A stretch of 64,000 nucleotides of DNA from Taeniopygia guttata (lineage: Eukaryota; Chordata; Aves; Passeriformes; Estrildidae). The notes beneath the pieces were generated by a model. It saw only the letters and a list, made by a program, of their open reading frames with translations, was not told the origin of the DNA and made no database searches. The stretch covers positions 13,768,501 through 13,832,500 of the forward strand of contig NC_133032.1 of assembly GCF_048771995.1 (NCBI RefSeq), given 5' to 3'. Position numbers and translations under genes: made by a program. Shown piece after piece: positions 27,421 to 42,152 of the stretch; the stretch's first letter is position 1, and each line of letters starts with the position of its first letter.

Positions 27421-30400
27421 ATTATATTATTTATTATTGTATTTATTTTATTTCTATTACTGTATGAAAGACAAAAAGGGCACTGGTATTGTTTGTGTAT
27501 TTTTAAATTACTATTTTCCAAGCTGTCCTTATGAAGAGATGTTTCATACATGAATGCTTGGTCTGTATCCAGTAATTTTATAAAAGGTACCCATTTAATG
27601 ACACCATTATCATGTCACTTAAAGTGCCTTATGTAAAATTCCTGGATTAGCACACTGGCCTTTCATCTCAGGGGTCCAAATGCAAAACTGAAAAATTACT
27701 TTCATGCTCTTAGCCTTGCAGACAGACATTACTAATTCTGACTACAATTTGGCTTAAGTGACCATTTTTCCTTGGGGGAGGGATAAGTGTTGATTAAAGC
27801 AGCATGTGATTTTGGGCCAGAAAAATAGATGGAATAAAGATGCAAGAGCATCTTGAAATTTTCATGCTCAGTCCTAGATTTGAGCAATCAAAAATCACAT
27901 CTTCCTTTTCTCATCAATATTTCTTCCCTTTAAAAGACACTATATAATCTCTTCAAGAATTGCTGGGAAAATTATTCAGCTGCAATACATATTGACTATG
28001 TGCACAATGCCTTTTAACATCATCTGACCTAGTGTGTTATGAAGTTCGCAGCTGTTGTGGAAAAAAACTACAAGTCTCTGTTTATATACCTTGCATACAA
28101 CATCAAGTGCCTAATTCTTCTACTTACCACGTAACAAATCTAATAGACTTGTGGGTGTTTATATTGAAGAAATCTTTGGTCTTTGACTGTCAAACAATGT
28201 CTTGAATGCATTACAACCTTTCAAATCTAATTTTTTAAGTACTTTTAGAGAAGTATGAAGTTATTCACACAAAAGATAAAAACATTTACTCTATGTCTAG
28301 TCTATACATACTATAAATCTGGTTGTAATAGCACTCAATACACATAATTCCCCATGTTCATTAAGCATGTAATTTTCCCATCTGTGTTACAAGACTCATT
28401 GGAACCTAAACAAGACTCAGTAGCTTTAGTTAAAAATATATTACTTAAGAATAAACCACATCAACTGTGATAAGTACGTCACATCAGACTTCAAAACAGA
28501 AAGTATAAAATATCTTTGGACAAAATATATCAGACATTTTGAATGAAAATGAGAAAACCTAAGTGTTCAGGAAGTCGGCAGAACAATCAGATTAGCACAC
28601 TGATAATGCAAAATTTTACCTTTTGTGAGATGGAAAAAGAAAGACTTGCAATTTTTGCAGTATTGTGATTAAACTAGACTTCTTAGACAATTACCTATTC
28701 CATGAATTTAAGAAATAATTCTTTGTAATGACTGATATGCAAATACAGTATTTCACGAGCTAATACTTAAGCTTCTCTTGACTATGCAGTGTTAATGTAA
28801 AAATCCTACTTTTCTAGGTCTTTCAGGTGCAACAAAAAGTAGAAATTGCATCACTTAAGTCAAAGGATCTAATGTCCATAAGAAACATGAACAAATTTAC
28901 ACATGCACATATGTCAGTCACCCTTACCAGCATGACTCTTTCCTGCCCACCTTCCTGCCTTCCCTTCCTCCAGTACTCTAGTTCTAGAAATTAAGGCAGT
29001 GCTACAGAAATAACAAAGCCCCTTCTGCAGAAAGAAAAGACACTTTCAGAAGGAATTCTACCTGCATAGATAGAACCATCACCAGCCTTAACAAGCCTAT
29101 TAAATTTGGCACAGAGTCCTCAGTGAGGACACATGCCTTCAAGAATTTTTTGAAACAGTGTGCAACCCAATAGCTACCTAAGGCAACACCCTATGCTGCT
29201 TCCATTAATTTTATTTTGGTCTTAAAAAGTGCATAGATAAAGAGAAGCAAAGCCAGTAACTGTTGGCAGCTAATTTGATAACAGCATGAAAAAAAATGAG
29301 AGAGAATGTGCAGAAAATTATCTTACTGTGAATTTGTCAAAAAACTCTTGTATTTTCTCAGACAGAATGATTATCTTTCAACATCAAAAAAATAAAAATC
29401 AATCCACTGAGATATATACTACAGTTAAAACTGAGTTTCCTAGCCTTCTGAATGCTAGATTGAGCAAAGTTACACCTCTCCCCTCCCACACAGCACCAAG
29501 TACTGCTGTGTGCATACCAGAGGAGTCTAACACAACTACACAGCACAAGAACAAAGATCTTCCTCTCCTAACAAACAATTAACAAAATCCAGACAAAAAT
29601 AAAATAACTATGACAACCCAAGGTCTGAGCTCTGAAGGGGTGTTAGGGGGAGGCAGAGAGGACTGGGAGGTAGCCACAAGATTGAGAGGATGAGAGCTGA
29701 GAAGTTAAACCACAATTTTTAAAGGAGTATTTTTCAGAAGAGTAACAGAGATATTGCAAATTGTTAGATAACACCATGTTAACACTGTGCACATTTCACA
29801 CGTATCAAAATGTTAAAGTTATTATACCAGAAAAATAGTATATTATCATGCTAGTAAAACTGCAGCATAATCTAATCTGTACCAATCAATCCCAATTATG
29901 TTCACAGGCTCCCCCTCTAACTCAAACAAAGAAATAATATCAGTGACTACCATCAATATCACAAATCAATAAAAGTTATGTGTTTGTATAGTTCTTTAGA
30001 CCCACAGGACTAATATATGCTGCATTCCACATAAGCTGCTCATGAGAACCATTTAACCATGAGAACTGTAGCAGTATGTCTGTGAACTTTCATTTTTCAC
30101 AATGCTGGTACATTAAAAAGCCACTGAGTAACAGAAGAGTCTATTAACAATGAGTTAAGTACATTATGCAGCAATGAGGTTTTGAAAAATATCTACACAT
30201 TTACAAAATAAATCGAACTAATTAATAACTTACAACTTGTTTGAAATAACTTCTCATAAGTTAACATATCTGGCTCAGCAGAGAGTCATATTTCTGTACT
30301 TCATTTCCATGTATATTTTTAACTCCACAGATACCCCTGATGCATTGAGTTACACCAGGCAACCCTAGTGCACACAGATGTAATCATTTTGCACTGCTTA

Positions 30401-32435
30401 CACCTTTTTATTGAAATAACAAAAAAAGGCAAGCTGTAGTGGCTATGGAAAAACACTGTACAGTGTCACCCTGGTTCCCAAAATACATGATGGGCCATCC
30501 ACTATAAAGGCATTAGCCAGAACAGGTCAGGGGAAAGCACATTGTTTTTAAGGCTGATGCAAAACCTGTGGAAGCAGACTCCAGTAATCCTTTGTTAAGA
30601 ACAGTATCGTAGCCTTCAAAAGAGGCATATTTTAATGCAATCATTCATTTGTAAGAAAAATAATTTCCTGCACAAAGTAAAAAATTATAGTTACAGAGAA
30701 AAGAGCACCAATAAAAAATTCAATTATGGACACATATATATTTATAACCAAACATATTTCACATAATGAAATAAAAAATTTCTACATTTATCAGAAAATA
30801 AACATTATTATTACACTAGAGAAATGTAAGAAAAGGTGAAAAAATAAATACAGCCATGTTTAAACATTGTTATCAACCCATACTAATGCCAGAATTAAAA
30901 GACTGATTTAAATGCCATACCCTTTTCTCCAGAGTTATTGGAATAACTGCAGGCAATGTTACTCTTCTGGAAGACAAATTCATGTCTGCTTTTCGCAGAA
31001 CTTGCCAACCTTCATCCAGGTGATAACACAAAGCAGAACAAAGTAGTTAGCAATATTTCTTGAAACCTAATTCCTCATAACCTAAATATTGGAGAGTCAG
31101 CACAAAGACTAAGGCTCTAGTAAATGTCATTCCATTTATGTGAATTCAGTCCTACTCAAAGCCAATGACAGAACACACTGGGGTAGGACAAAATAGAAAT
31201 CAACCAACCAAAGAGCTTGAAAACTTGTGTTCTGTCCTTGGAAATGCCCACATTATCTCTGGCTATAAAAATAAGCAGAACAACATGCATTTCTATCATT
31301 CAGAGCTTTGTCTTTCCTGTCAAAACAAAACCAAATCATTAAAGACTGCATTCTAACACCTCACACTGAGTGGTTACAGTCCTGGGGCTTTTTCGCTGGC
31401 TTTTTCCAGGGAAACAAAATATTTTTCAGCGCTTCTGATCTTTGAGTTTCAGAGAAGTAACTGAGCATAAGAATAGATTTAATGAATCCATGGAGTTTAA
31501 TTATATGATTCTTAACTACCTTTATTCAAAGCAGAAGCAAAACATCCCTTTTACTTTAAGTAAAGCAATTACTACCTTTCCAATGCAACCAAGGCTTGAA
31601 AAAGTGACACATAAAATGTTACAAGGAGTGACATTTAAGACTGTTTTATGAACCCAAGTTTTTGATCACCCCCATCCACATAATTATTTTATGTATCAAA
31701 TACATGTATAAAAATCTGTTTTCATTAGCATGGTTTGACAAAGGAAATCTGGGTTTTTTCTTTCCTTCTTTGTCAAAAAAGGCAACACTTTGTATTGCTT
31801 AAACTGTAAGGCAAGCTATAAATTTTTTAAAGGTCTTATAAAGCACTTAATAACAGATTTTTTTTCCTGCTTTTATGCAGCATGACTAAGCAATATTCCT
31901 GTTGTAAACCAAATTATTAAACAGATGTTAGAACTGTCATATTGGGTATTTCTTTTATAACTCTTGACCAAGCAGTTCTTATCAGAAATACTGCTATTTG
32001 TAGCTGAAGGTTGCAGACATTTTTAAAAAATTATTTGTATTAAGTATTCATAGCTTCTTGAACAACAGTATGTCAGATATGCAGGCTGCTGTATTTCATA
32101 GGTAGTCACTGCAAGTATATTATTGATCATACACCTGATGTACAGGTCCTAAAAGTATTCAGGACTGACTTGGTAAATATTACAATAATCCATACTAAAT
32201 TTCTCTAGAACATATTTATAGGGTTTTTTTTTTCCCCAGGGGAAATGAGCACACTCTGTATGAATCCCAAAGTATCTAGAAAGGAATCTCATCTCCAAGA
32301 CATAAGAAACTGTACAATGACAAGTTAAAAATAAACAATTTTATTTTATGGGATTTTCTTATTTAAGAGTTTTCCAGGTGGCAAATACATAACAAATCTC
32401 TGGCACCACTGAGATACTTCAGAATCTATGAATCT

Positions 32436-32478
32436 TTTAGTGTGAAAAGAGATTCAAAGCATCTCTTTTCATGCTAAA
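32436..32478 (+). repeat. 18-bp stem-loop with 7-nt loop
   Basis: TTTAGTGTGAAAAGAGAT (32436-32453), loop TCAAAGC, then ATCTCTTTTCATGCTAAA (32461-32478). As plus-strand RNA all 18 positions pair, two as G-U wobbles. In the minus (GRB14 sense) transcript those two become C-A mismatches. Function unknown. Confidence 0.6.
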
Positions 32479-35400
32479 TCACCTTTCTCAAATCCTAAAA
32501 TCAGTAGTACTGAAGTTCTGTTGATGAACAAGAGGAGCAAACACCATAAATACAAAAAATACAGTTCCCTCCAAAAACTAAAACCTGCATTGCATTGGCA
32601 TTTTACCAGCAGCTCTCAAATAGTAATAAAATACTGCCAAGGAATAGGAAGTAAAGATAAATATTTTCCTAAAATTTCAAAACCTGTTGTCCTTGATTGA
32701 GACACACAGGATGGAAAAAAACTGATAAGAAACTTATGCCAAGTCACAAAGAGAATTTCTTTAGAGACAGACATTTGATCCTCGTTGTTAGCTTTAAAAC
32801 AGGAGCTTCTAATAAAACCAGAAACCAATTAAAATACAGCATTATTATCAAACAACCCATTTCCTTGCCTTGTAATAAAGGTTCACTTTTAACTTTGACT
32901 CTTTTTACATTCCGTTTATAGCAGCAAGAGATCCATAGGAACTAATCTTGCAGGTTTAAGGTATTTATTTCATTTTATTTTTGTCCAACTTCAGTTCAAA
33001 GTCTTTATGATTGTTTTTGATAAAATAAAAGGTACTTCTGAGATCAAGTTTAAAGTGTTAATTACGTAACAGTTGGAATTAACATCCTTTTCTATTAGAG
33101 ATAGCTATGATAAATGTCAAGTGTTTGCAATTAGGTTTTTACCTTTTAGGCAGACAGTTTTTATTTCCTGTGGGAGCATGTTTTCAAAATTCTGTAATAT
33201 AGCTCCAAAATTTTGCTGTAAGAGCCAGAAAAAAACTTGTGGCACCAGAGCTCGATCCCACAGGCGTTTTACTCAAGGAATATTAGACATGCACATAATT
33301 GCAGCACAAAAAACTCCCTCTATTCTTTTTCCCTTGGATCTTATGAAAAAACTGTTTAGGTAATAGCAACTGTAGAACTTGCAGAATTCCATTAGTGACA
33401 TCACCAGGAAAGAAACAAAAATAGCCCAAGCCATTTTTCCTTATCCCTGGGTACTGAAGGTCCTTGGCTCTTGAAAGCATGTGCAGCTTTTTGCTCTATG
33501 AATAAAATTGACCCATTTGTCTGCAAGGTGAAGCAAAGGCTCATTTTCTTCAGTGAAATTATCTGTATTGTATCTTTTCCAATCAGATGAACTGACCAGA
33601 CCAATTCAGAAAGTAACCAAAAAATCAAGTGTTGTATTTGACTTAGTAATAAAAATCCAATATTCAAATAATGATTAGGTTTTATAAAAAAATATTACAG
33701 TAATTTATGTATACTAGTGAAAGTAAACATGGTTGCACCCAAGAGTACTGAAAATAGCGTTAAGAAGTATTTCCTTTTTTTAAAGTTCACAAACACACAT
33801 TTAAGAAAATAAATGGAATAAAACACAACTTCTAAGTGCAAGCCTTGCAGAATCACTTCACCATGTGAAAGTCAAGAGGAGTTCTGTTGATAAATGTGAG
33901 ATACAGAAAGGCTCTGAAAGCCAAATATGCCTTCAGGGGAACATATATGACCACTTTATTTTTTTTCCTATAGATAAAAGATTTTACTTGTCCATGGCAG
34001 GTGTGCAAGGAATTTTGCTGGTGCTAGTGGACAGGAAGGAAATCAGATCCAGCTCACTTGCTGAAATGACTATGTTTATGCAGCTTTTCACTCCTATTTT
34101 TGTCACTAAGCTACCAGATACAGTTGTGAAAACATTGTGCAGATACTTTTCAGGTACTTCAAAATACAAACCACTTCTATTTCTTGCCACTTAAGAAATC
34201 GTGACTAAATGGAGTGGGCAAGAATTGAAATGCCCTTAGTAAATTAGTAACTCCAATGAGGGTTTTATAACAACATATGGAATAGAGATACCCTGCTAGA
34301 AGAGGAAGGTCAGTGATGTCCTTAAGGCATTGAATATGGAGTCACAAGAGCTGATCTATTCCTAGCTTGGCCAGATACAATGCAGGAATGCGAACATTTA
34401 TAGGTAACAAGAGCAAATCAGACTCAGCTTTTGCTCTGTAGATGAAAAAGAAAAATCTAGATAATATAAATCGAGTAAGGTTTATAAAAATTTTTGATGC
34501 TATTTTTTGTACTTGTCTTTGAGCTAAGGCAGAAGTTTATTACACAAGATCAAGATAAATCAGGTAAGTTATTCTTGCTGCTATTTGCCCTTCCTTGTGA
34601 CAGCTCCTGTCTGCCTGGCACAGTCATTTTGTCTCTTTACCAGAAGAGCCCTTTAATATGTGACCATAGAAACACACACAGCGTGGTTTTAGCACAGGTA
34701 CATTTACCTGCACTTGACAAATAACTACCTACTTTAATACCACCCAACAAAAGAGAGGTTTCAAAGTGACTGAGTTGTTGTTTTTCTACTCATATAGTCC
34801 CTTACACAAAGAAACTAACAGGTCTTATTCTTCACACAGAGCATACAGTACACCCTCTTGGAGGGTCAATAAGGATTGGAGCAGATGCAGTTGCACTAAA
34901 ACAGACTGTATTACCTGTAAAGCAATACAGACATTACAATGTACCTAGGAAATTCACAAAAAAGTTTGAGCCACAAGGAACATAATGAAGTTTTCCAGCC
35001 TTGCCAATTTTCCTCACAAACTGGAAGGATCTTAAACCATTGTTACACATGCTCTTTGCAAAGCTTTTTCAGCTGCCTATTTTTGTGTCAATAGGTTCAA
35101 GCCTAATAGAAAAGCACACTGATGAAGTTCTGTCAGCTGAGTTACTTAAGAAAACCCTCGTATTGCATGGGCTTCCCTTTCACTACATAGCAGTGAATTC
35201 TAGCAATTATGAGAATAAATTCTTGCTAACTTCCAGCCTCTTTCTCAACAGCTGATACCATTTCTGTGCCGTTATCAAGAGCTTGCAGCTGTTCATAAAC
35301 ACCAAGTCTTAATGTAATCAGTAACAGGAGTTATCATAACATAACTAATATAAAAAAGGCTATTTATAGCCCAAGAATGCAGTAATTGAAAAATCCCATT

Positions 35401-38400
35401 CTGATCACAGTACAATCTTGTGTATATTGATTTCTTGTGGATATAATGTCAAGCAAAGAAGCTAAAATACAGACCTACCAGTATGCAGTATAAGCATATC
35501 AGAAACAGGCAGGAACACCTCATCAGTATCCTAATTAGAAGCACAGGGACATATCTAAGATAACCGATATATATTTCTCTCTTGAGACTTAAGTATTAAA
35601 TATCATGTACACTATTGGGCTAAAATATGAGCTGATTAGCTGCAAATGAATGTTCTGTGACTTGAAACAGGAGAAAAGCAACTTCACATTGTTACTAGAG
35701 CAGAGGTCTAATTTATTCTCCATCTTAACTTCTCCTCCCACAACTGCCCTTCTTGAAAGATTTTTGTTGGCCTGATTAGCAATTTTTTTTTTAATCTTCC
35801 CATTTGAGGTGACTCCCATCAGGACTATAACATGAGAGGCATGCTTAAATACTCTGGCTTGATATTCTCCCTTTCTGTTTATTCCCAAATCAAAAGCAGT
35901 CATAAAAGTGTGAATGCCTTTAGAAGTAGCAGCTTTAAATATGCTGAAGACAAACACAGAACATGGGCATTGGTCAACTGCTATCTCCCACTGATCATTG
36001 CCAAATTTCACCACTTGCTAGAGATACAAGTGCCATCTTCTTAGGAGGAATAAGCAACTGCTGGAAAAGTTTGGAAACTCTGAGACCTGAAATCCCCAGC
36101 TGGCAGCTCTATCAGTTACTGCCTCTGCACACGCACAAGAAGAGATCAGCATGAAATGTCCACAACAGGGTGCCCTCCCACTGCCTGGCTATTGGTGTTC
36201 CTGTTATACAAGCACTAACAAACTGCTGTTATCCTAAAGACACTCATCTAAGTGATCTGCAGATGGTAAAACACAGATATAAGCTGTTCTCTACTACACG
36301 GTGTGGTAAGAAAGGAGAGAGATCTCAGGGTTATTACCAGTTTCTATACATTTTGTTAGGCAAGGGAAACTGAAAGCAGAAAGTGAATCATGGTATCAGC
36401 AGCACCTGAAAAAAATGAGGAGTCCTTTTCCTGTCCTAACAGTGACATCTGCAATTGATCCATTTAGTTTCATCTCTTAATTACACTGGCACAGCGTAAA
36501 GATTACCACTGCAAAGAGTTAAAAAGAGCATGAAGCAAAAATCATGGGGGAACAACCATACTGTATTAGAGACTCTGGAATTATCATGTGAAAGAACAAC
36601 TAAGTTATCAGTTATCTACTGTAAACAGATGCAAGAAAATATGAATGTATAAAGCGCATTAAATTATTTTAACCATCACAAATATTCAATATCTCGTGAA
36701 AACTGACCAGGTTAACAGTGGTGTTTATATGGAGGCATGGGGGTTTTTCAATATAAAATCTAAATTATGCTTAATGTCAACATTTATGCACAAAGCAGGA
36801 TGGGAACAAGCTTCTGCTTGTTTCTGTAGTTCTCAAGCTCTTATTTGAAAAGATAATAACTCTGAGAACATCAGAAATGCAGCAATCCGAGGATATGCTA
36901 AAAACTGCATCAAAACTCCTAGGAAAAACTGATCTGAATTTGAGCTCCATTCTTCAGTTAATACCCCAACAGTGGAATAACAAAGTTTTATGATGATAAA
37001 ATCATGAAAATTCAATCTTACATACTTTTTAGTACTGTAAAATGTATAGTGAAGTACCTTGTATTTTCTCCTTCTGTTGTACACCTTTTCATTCATGAGC
37101 TGTTTAAGTTGGTTCTGTAAAAAATGTTTTTTACTGTTAATCTATAAACTGGTTGGAACGACTTTTTCCTTTCCCTTCTGACTTTAAAATCCTAAGGGTT
37201 TTTTGTGTAATTTAAGGGAAAGCCATGGGGAAAACTAATATATGTTTAGAGGCTGTAAAGAAGAAAATATTTGAGACTTATAAAGAGGACATCTGCAATT
37301 GTCTCCAGCTTGGAAGGAAATCTGGTAAGAAACACACAGACTGGAATTACAGAGTAAATTCAAGTAATGCCTCTTTTGATTGGAAAAGATGTTGCAACCC
37401 TTGGAAATTGATTAGAAATTTATGAATCATTGCATTTTAAATAAAAACCCTTTTATTGTTTTACTGTTTGAAAGTCAAGAGTAAACAGATATTTCAGACA
37501 AAAAATCTGTCACAAAAACATTTAAGCACTGAAGACTTAGCCCAGTATGTCTGCTAGTAGGATTATATGCAGTTTTGAAGAATGAGGCTCCAAGCAGATA
37601 CATTAGAAGACCCTGAATTATAGCTGTAATAAAAAAAATAATAATTGGTGCTCCAATTACAACAGTCAATGCTCAATATTATTCATAAACTTAGAACAGT
37701 ACACATTTTTTTTAAAAAATCTGCTCTTAAACATAAAGTTCCTGTTAGCTCTTCTTTGGCAAAGAGCTTTACATGAAAATCTATATGAACACAAAAAGGA
37801 AAGTCAATTCCACTACAATCACATGTATTTGAGGTCTCATACAACTGATTTCCTGGAAAGAGTATTGTGGGAGTATATTTAGATTCTACATGATAAAAAT
37901 ATCTACTTGTTTAGAACATCAAGAAAGACAAAAGAGGCAAGGTAAAAATTCAGATTTTTTTTCACCTTGAGATTTACTTGAGTTTTATTTTTGCACTTCT
38001 AATTTAATTTAAAGAAACAAGGCACTAATTACCTTGAACTACTTTTGTCATGAACACTTTTTGGCTTATCCTTGAGCAGGGCAAGAACTGATACTGCAGT
38101 GCAAATATTCAGGTTTTGGTTCCAGAAAGCAAAAAAAAAACCACTAAGCTTCCATAAAACTACAGTAACTTCTTTGTTCATTTGAGCAAAGACAACAAGA
38201 ACAGAACAAGTTTTCTTACAATTAATACTTTTCTCTACTAATATTTATTTTGATCACAATTAAAGACAAAATTGCAGTCTTTTATATTTTCAGTTCCTTG
38301 TAATTTCTTAGAGAACACAGGCTCTGAGGCACAATTACTTTTTCCATATGAGTTCTTGAATTCCACCTAATAGCAGCAGATGCTTGATTCCTCAGAGGAA

Positions 38401-38530
38401 GGCAACATTTCCCACCATCCACCAAACTGACCATACTGTGTTGGACATGAAGGGAAAGATGGTTTTTTGGCCTATTCAGATAAAAGTCTTCCATCCTGAA
38501 ACATGAAATTCAGTTAATCTGAACACATTT

Positions 38531-39060
38531 CATAGAATCAGAGAATCACCAGGTTTGGAAGACACCTTTACAGTCATCCAGTCCAACTGTCAACCACTGG
38601 GTCGTGGTCAGCTGCTGTCAGCCAGCACCTCAGGGACCTTTTCTGCTGGGCCACTTTGCAGCCACCCTGCCCCCAGCCTGTAGCCCTGCATGGGGCTGTT
38701 GTGGCCAGTTTGTAGGACACAGCAGTTGGTCATGTTGGACCTCATGCCCCTGGCCTGGCCCATCAATCCAGCCTGGCCAGGTCCCTCTGTGGGGCCTTTC
38801 CGCCCTCCAGCAGATCAAAATCTGACCCAACTTCCCAAGGTCTTCGAATTTGCTAATGGTAGGCTCAGTCCCCTCTTTCAGATCATCAGTAAAGGTGTTA
38901 AATAAGACTAGACCCAACACTCCTCCCTGAGGGACATTTCTAGTGATCAGACACCCATTGGATGCAGCACCACAATTCACCCTCACTCTCTGGGCCTGGC
39001 CATGCAGACAGTTCTCAACCCAGGGAAGAGTGCACTTGTCCAAGCTGTGGGCTGCCAGCT
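38531..39060 (-). mobile_element. CR1 LINE with degenerate reverse-transcriptase frame
   Basis: The left end reads CATAGAATCAGAGAATCACC, the reverse complement of a CR1 tail, so the element points left. A minus-strand frame at 38630-39043 (137 codons) keeps the C-terminal part of the CR1 reverse transcriptase: [31 protein letters not shown] and DDLKEGTEPTISKF. The catalytic FADD box has decayed to FEDL and the downstream frame is scrambled, so it is inactive. It meets a second CR1 of opposite orientation at about 39060. Confidence 0.85.
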
Positions 39061-39064
39061 TTTC

Positions 39065-39268
39065 TGCATTTTATTGGTGAAAGGGTTGTTAAGCACTGGA
39101 ACAGACTGTCCAGGGAGGTGGTAGAGTCACCATCCCTGGCAGTATTCAAGACACTTATGGACATGGCGCTTAGTGCTGTGGTTAATTGAACATGGTGGTG
39201 TTCAGTCAAAGGTTGGACCCAACAATCTTGGGGGTCTTTTCCAAACTTCATGATTCTGTGATTCAAAG
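39065..39268 (+). mobile_element. CR1 LINE 3'-end fragment, opposite to its neighbour
   Basis: GTGAAAGGGTTGTTAAGCAC, then TGGAACAGACTGTCCAGGGA, GTGGTAGAGTCACCATCCCT, GGTTGGACCCAACAATCTTG and a terminal TGATTCTGTGATTC are CR1 3'-end landmarks in forward orientation. It abuts the minus-strand CR1 head to head. Confidence 0.88.
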
Positions 39269-42152
39269 ATATAACACAAAACTCTTTCAAACTGCAAGTG
39301 GAGAAAAGAGATGGACAGCTGTGTTGGTGAGGCAGACCAAATAATGTACGGGGACATAAGACATACCACTTCCTAAGCACAGAGGCAAATCACTATTCTG
39401 CTATGTGGCTTTTACCAATCTGCTTTTATAAACTTATTTTCAGTGAGTCAACCCCACAAACATGCTGTTCAAGCAGCATGTTCAACGTTTTGAGAGGCTT
39501 ATGATAAAAGATCATCAGAAGACAGTAAGAATTTCAGCTTAGAAAAACAAGAATTCAAAATAATGTTAATAATCTATTTTGAAGTAGAAAGATTTCAGAT
39601 GTCACAGGTGCTATGAATAAAAGAGCAGATATTCATGACAATTTCTTTCTTCTACAGAAGCAGAAAATCTTTTTTGGAGAGAAAAACAAGACAGAAGAGG
39701 CATAATTTCTTTTTTTTTTTTTTCTCTTTTAGAAACACCCATTTTGATAATAGTTACCTACAAGACATAAGTAGAAATTCACTCTGCAATTTTCCTACCC
39801 TATGCTTGAACTTAAATGCACAGACTAAATCAAAAGCAAGCAATCTAAAAGAAGAATCACTGAAAACATATGTAGATCATCAGAGGAGAAAGAATTCTGG
39901 CAGCTGTCAACGCTATGCACAAAAAAAAAATTCTTAAGAGTAGCTGGTTTCTCTTAAGAGTTAGTGAACTACCAAACTGTAACAGTAATATTTACAAAAT
40001 TTTTGTATAGAGATATGTATTTGCACCAGAGCTGCTATGAAGTTGACAAAATAAGGACAGGGAGTGGAAACACAACAATTTCCAAGCACAGCTCCACAGC
40101 CACCTGTGAGAAGTCAAAGTCACTGCCAGTTCACTTCTATTTGCACACCTGCTTAGCATTCCCTCTCTTTTAAACCTGAGTAAATTTTTTAATCTATTAG
40201 AAGACTTCAACCGGAATTTCAAAGAAAAAAGTTTAATTTGGCCATTGTCATTTGGCCTTAACTTTAATAATTTTAGATGAAGAATGTAACAACAGTCATG
40301 CTGAGTCTGAAAAATAGTCAGATGGTCCACTTGGCCTAGTATCATTTCTCCTGCAGTGGCCATAAACAGACACCTAGGTGACAGAAACCATAGTCTTGTT
40401 AAAATGCCTCCACAAAAGTAACAGGAATGTTTCTCTCCATTTTTCTGGTAGCTGAAAAACAGGTCAGGCCCTCCAACAGACACCAGCATTATGTTAGCTC
40501 ATTTCTGTCAGGAAACCAGTTGTTCTTGTTCTTGCTTTTACCAGAAGGAGCACTACATTCTTAAATGTAGTGAAATCCAGGAGAAATGGAAGGACTGTGA
40601 GCAGAAATCAACACAAGAAGTACAAAATGAACCTTTAGGAAGAAGTAGAAGTAACATCAGTGAAGATATGAACTTCAACTTCTGAAAGACTGAAGCTAAC
40701 ACTTAGCTGGTTTAACCCATCAAGCCGTCAGTAATGTTAAATATGACTGGCCACAAGAGCAGGTGAAGTTGTGTGTTAAATCATGCTTCCCAGGTTCAAG
40801 TCCAAAGACTACCACAACAACTGCAATTTAGGCCTGCAACATGACTAATTTAAACTATCTTTTTAAAAATGTGACTTTTACTTCTTCAGTTCTGAAAGAT
40901 AATATTACCAATTCTGTGTTTTTCCTGTCTCTGCAGAGATAGTCAGTACTTCCACCTTGCCCAAGAGATGGAACTAGAACAGTTCTATCCACTGCGTTAG
41001 CAACATTCAGATGTACACTGGCCAGAATGCATCAGATTAGTATGGCTATTGTAGGAGAAGTACTAAAACCAATAAAAGTAGTCCAGAAAGACACCACAGC
41101 TTATAGAGAGACACCATGGTGAACATGCAAAATAGGGCAAGATCGAATCAGGGCAGTTTCCCAGACACATACACGTTTTTCACTGGAGAAGTGAGGAGAA
41201 GGTTCCTCCTTAAGGCCCTAGCCACAACTTGGCTAAAAAAGTTCTCTGGCAGGTACACAGAAACAGCTGTGGCAGGTTAGTTTCAGAAAAGTTAATACAA
41301 CTACAAGAAACTTCAACTTCCAGGTCTATTCTTCATGCAAATCTAAAAATGGTATAACCAGCAGCAGGTTAAGTTCTTACACCTCCAGTTCTTAAAACTG
41401 TTAAAACAGGGATTATACAGACCACCAAAACAGAGTGTGAAGGAGGGAGTACTCTTAATCCCACAGATGTTCCTTGTCAGAACTCTTTCCAGTCTCAAGA
41501 AGAGAAGAAAGAATGAAACAGGTAAGCTTTCAAAGAGTGAAACTGATCTTCGACACCAGTAATCTCCATTAACTGGAAGCTCTGTCTGATCAGTACTGCC
41601 AGGTCTTTCTGACCACTCAGATCTTCCCATGGCTTACAGTTGAAGGTGTTTATGGAAATATAGTAACATCAGCCATACACAGATAAACACACATGCATAT
41701 AACATATAGCCAGGTACATAGCATCTGCTCCTTCCCCAACTATTTAGGTTTTTCCCATTATCCTGGCAAAATTAGAACTTCAGAAAAGCTGTTCAGTGGC
41801 TGTTAAAACCCTCTGTTCTGTAACACTGATGACAGTAATTTAAGGTAGGGAGGAAGGGAAAAAAGATATTAACTTCTCATTTAAGTACTGCCTGCCTGCC
41901 TCTGGTTTCACTTAAACTGAAAAATCTGCAAAGCCACACAAATACTCTGTGAAAGAAGAGTCATGTCTTAAGTCACAAATTCCAAAACCTCATTTTCTAC
42001 AATCATTGATGACCTACAGAAAAAAAATTCACCAAATTACAGAAATATGAACACCTCTATTTTATAAAATAATTTAATAGGTAACTGAGCTTTTCCTCAA
42101 CCTTTCATTTAACCAATTTAGAAACTGTCAAACAATAATTTATAAATCTTAC

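Larger units (their letters stand above)
13234..42152 (-). other. GRB14: GRB14 intron 2 (about 28.9 kb)
   Basis: The largest intron, between the exon with the proline-rich signature and the first RA exon. Named contents are a retrocopy-like tract (about 15.19-15.58 kb), an ERVL-type LTR (24210-25009), a CR1 fragment (27294-27420), a head-to-head CR1 pair (38531-39268) and two hairpins (14627-14694, 32436-32478). Homopolymer runs occur near 16180, 21560, 32223 and 39709. The remainder is AT-rich with only chance open frames; I see no cryptic exon with family similarity. Confidence 0.8.

Noticed and set aside
38630..39043. A 137-codon minus-strand frame as a host gene
   Set aside because: It is a decayed CR1 reverse transcriptase with a lost catalytic box.
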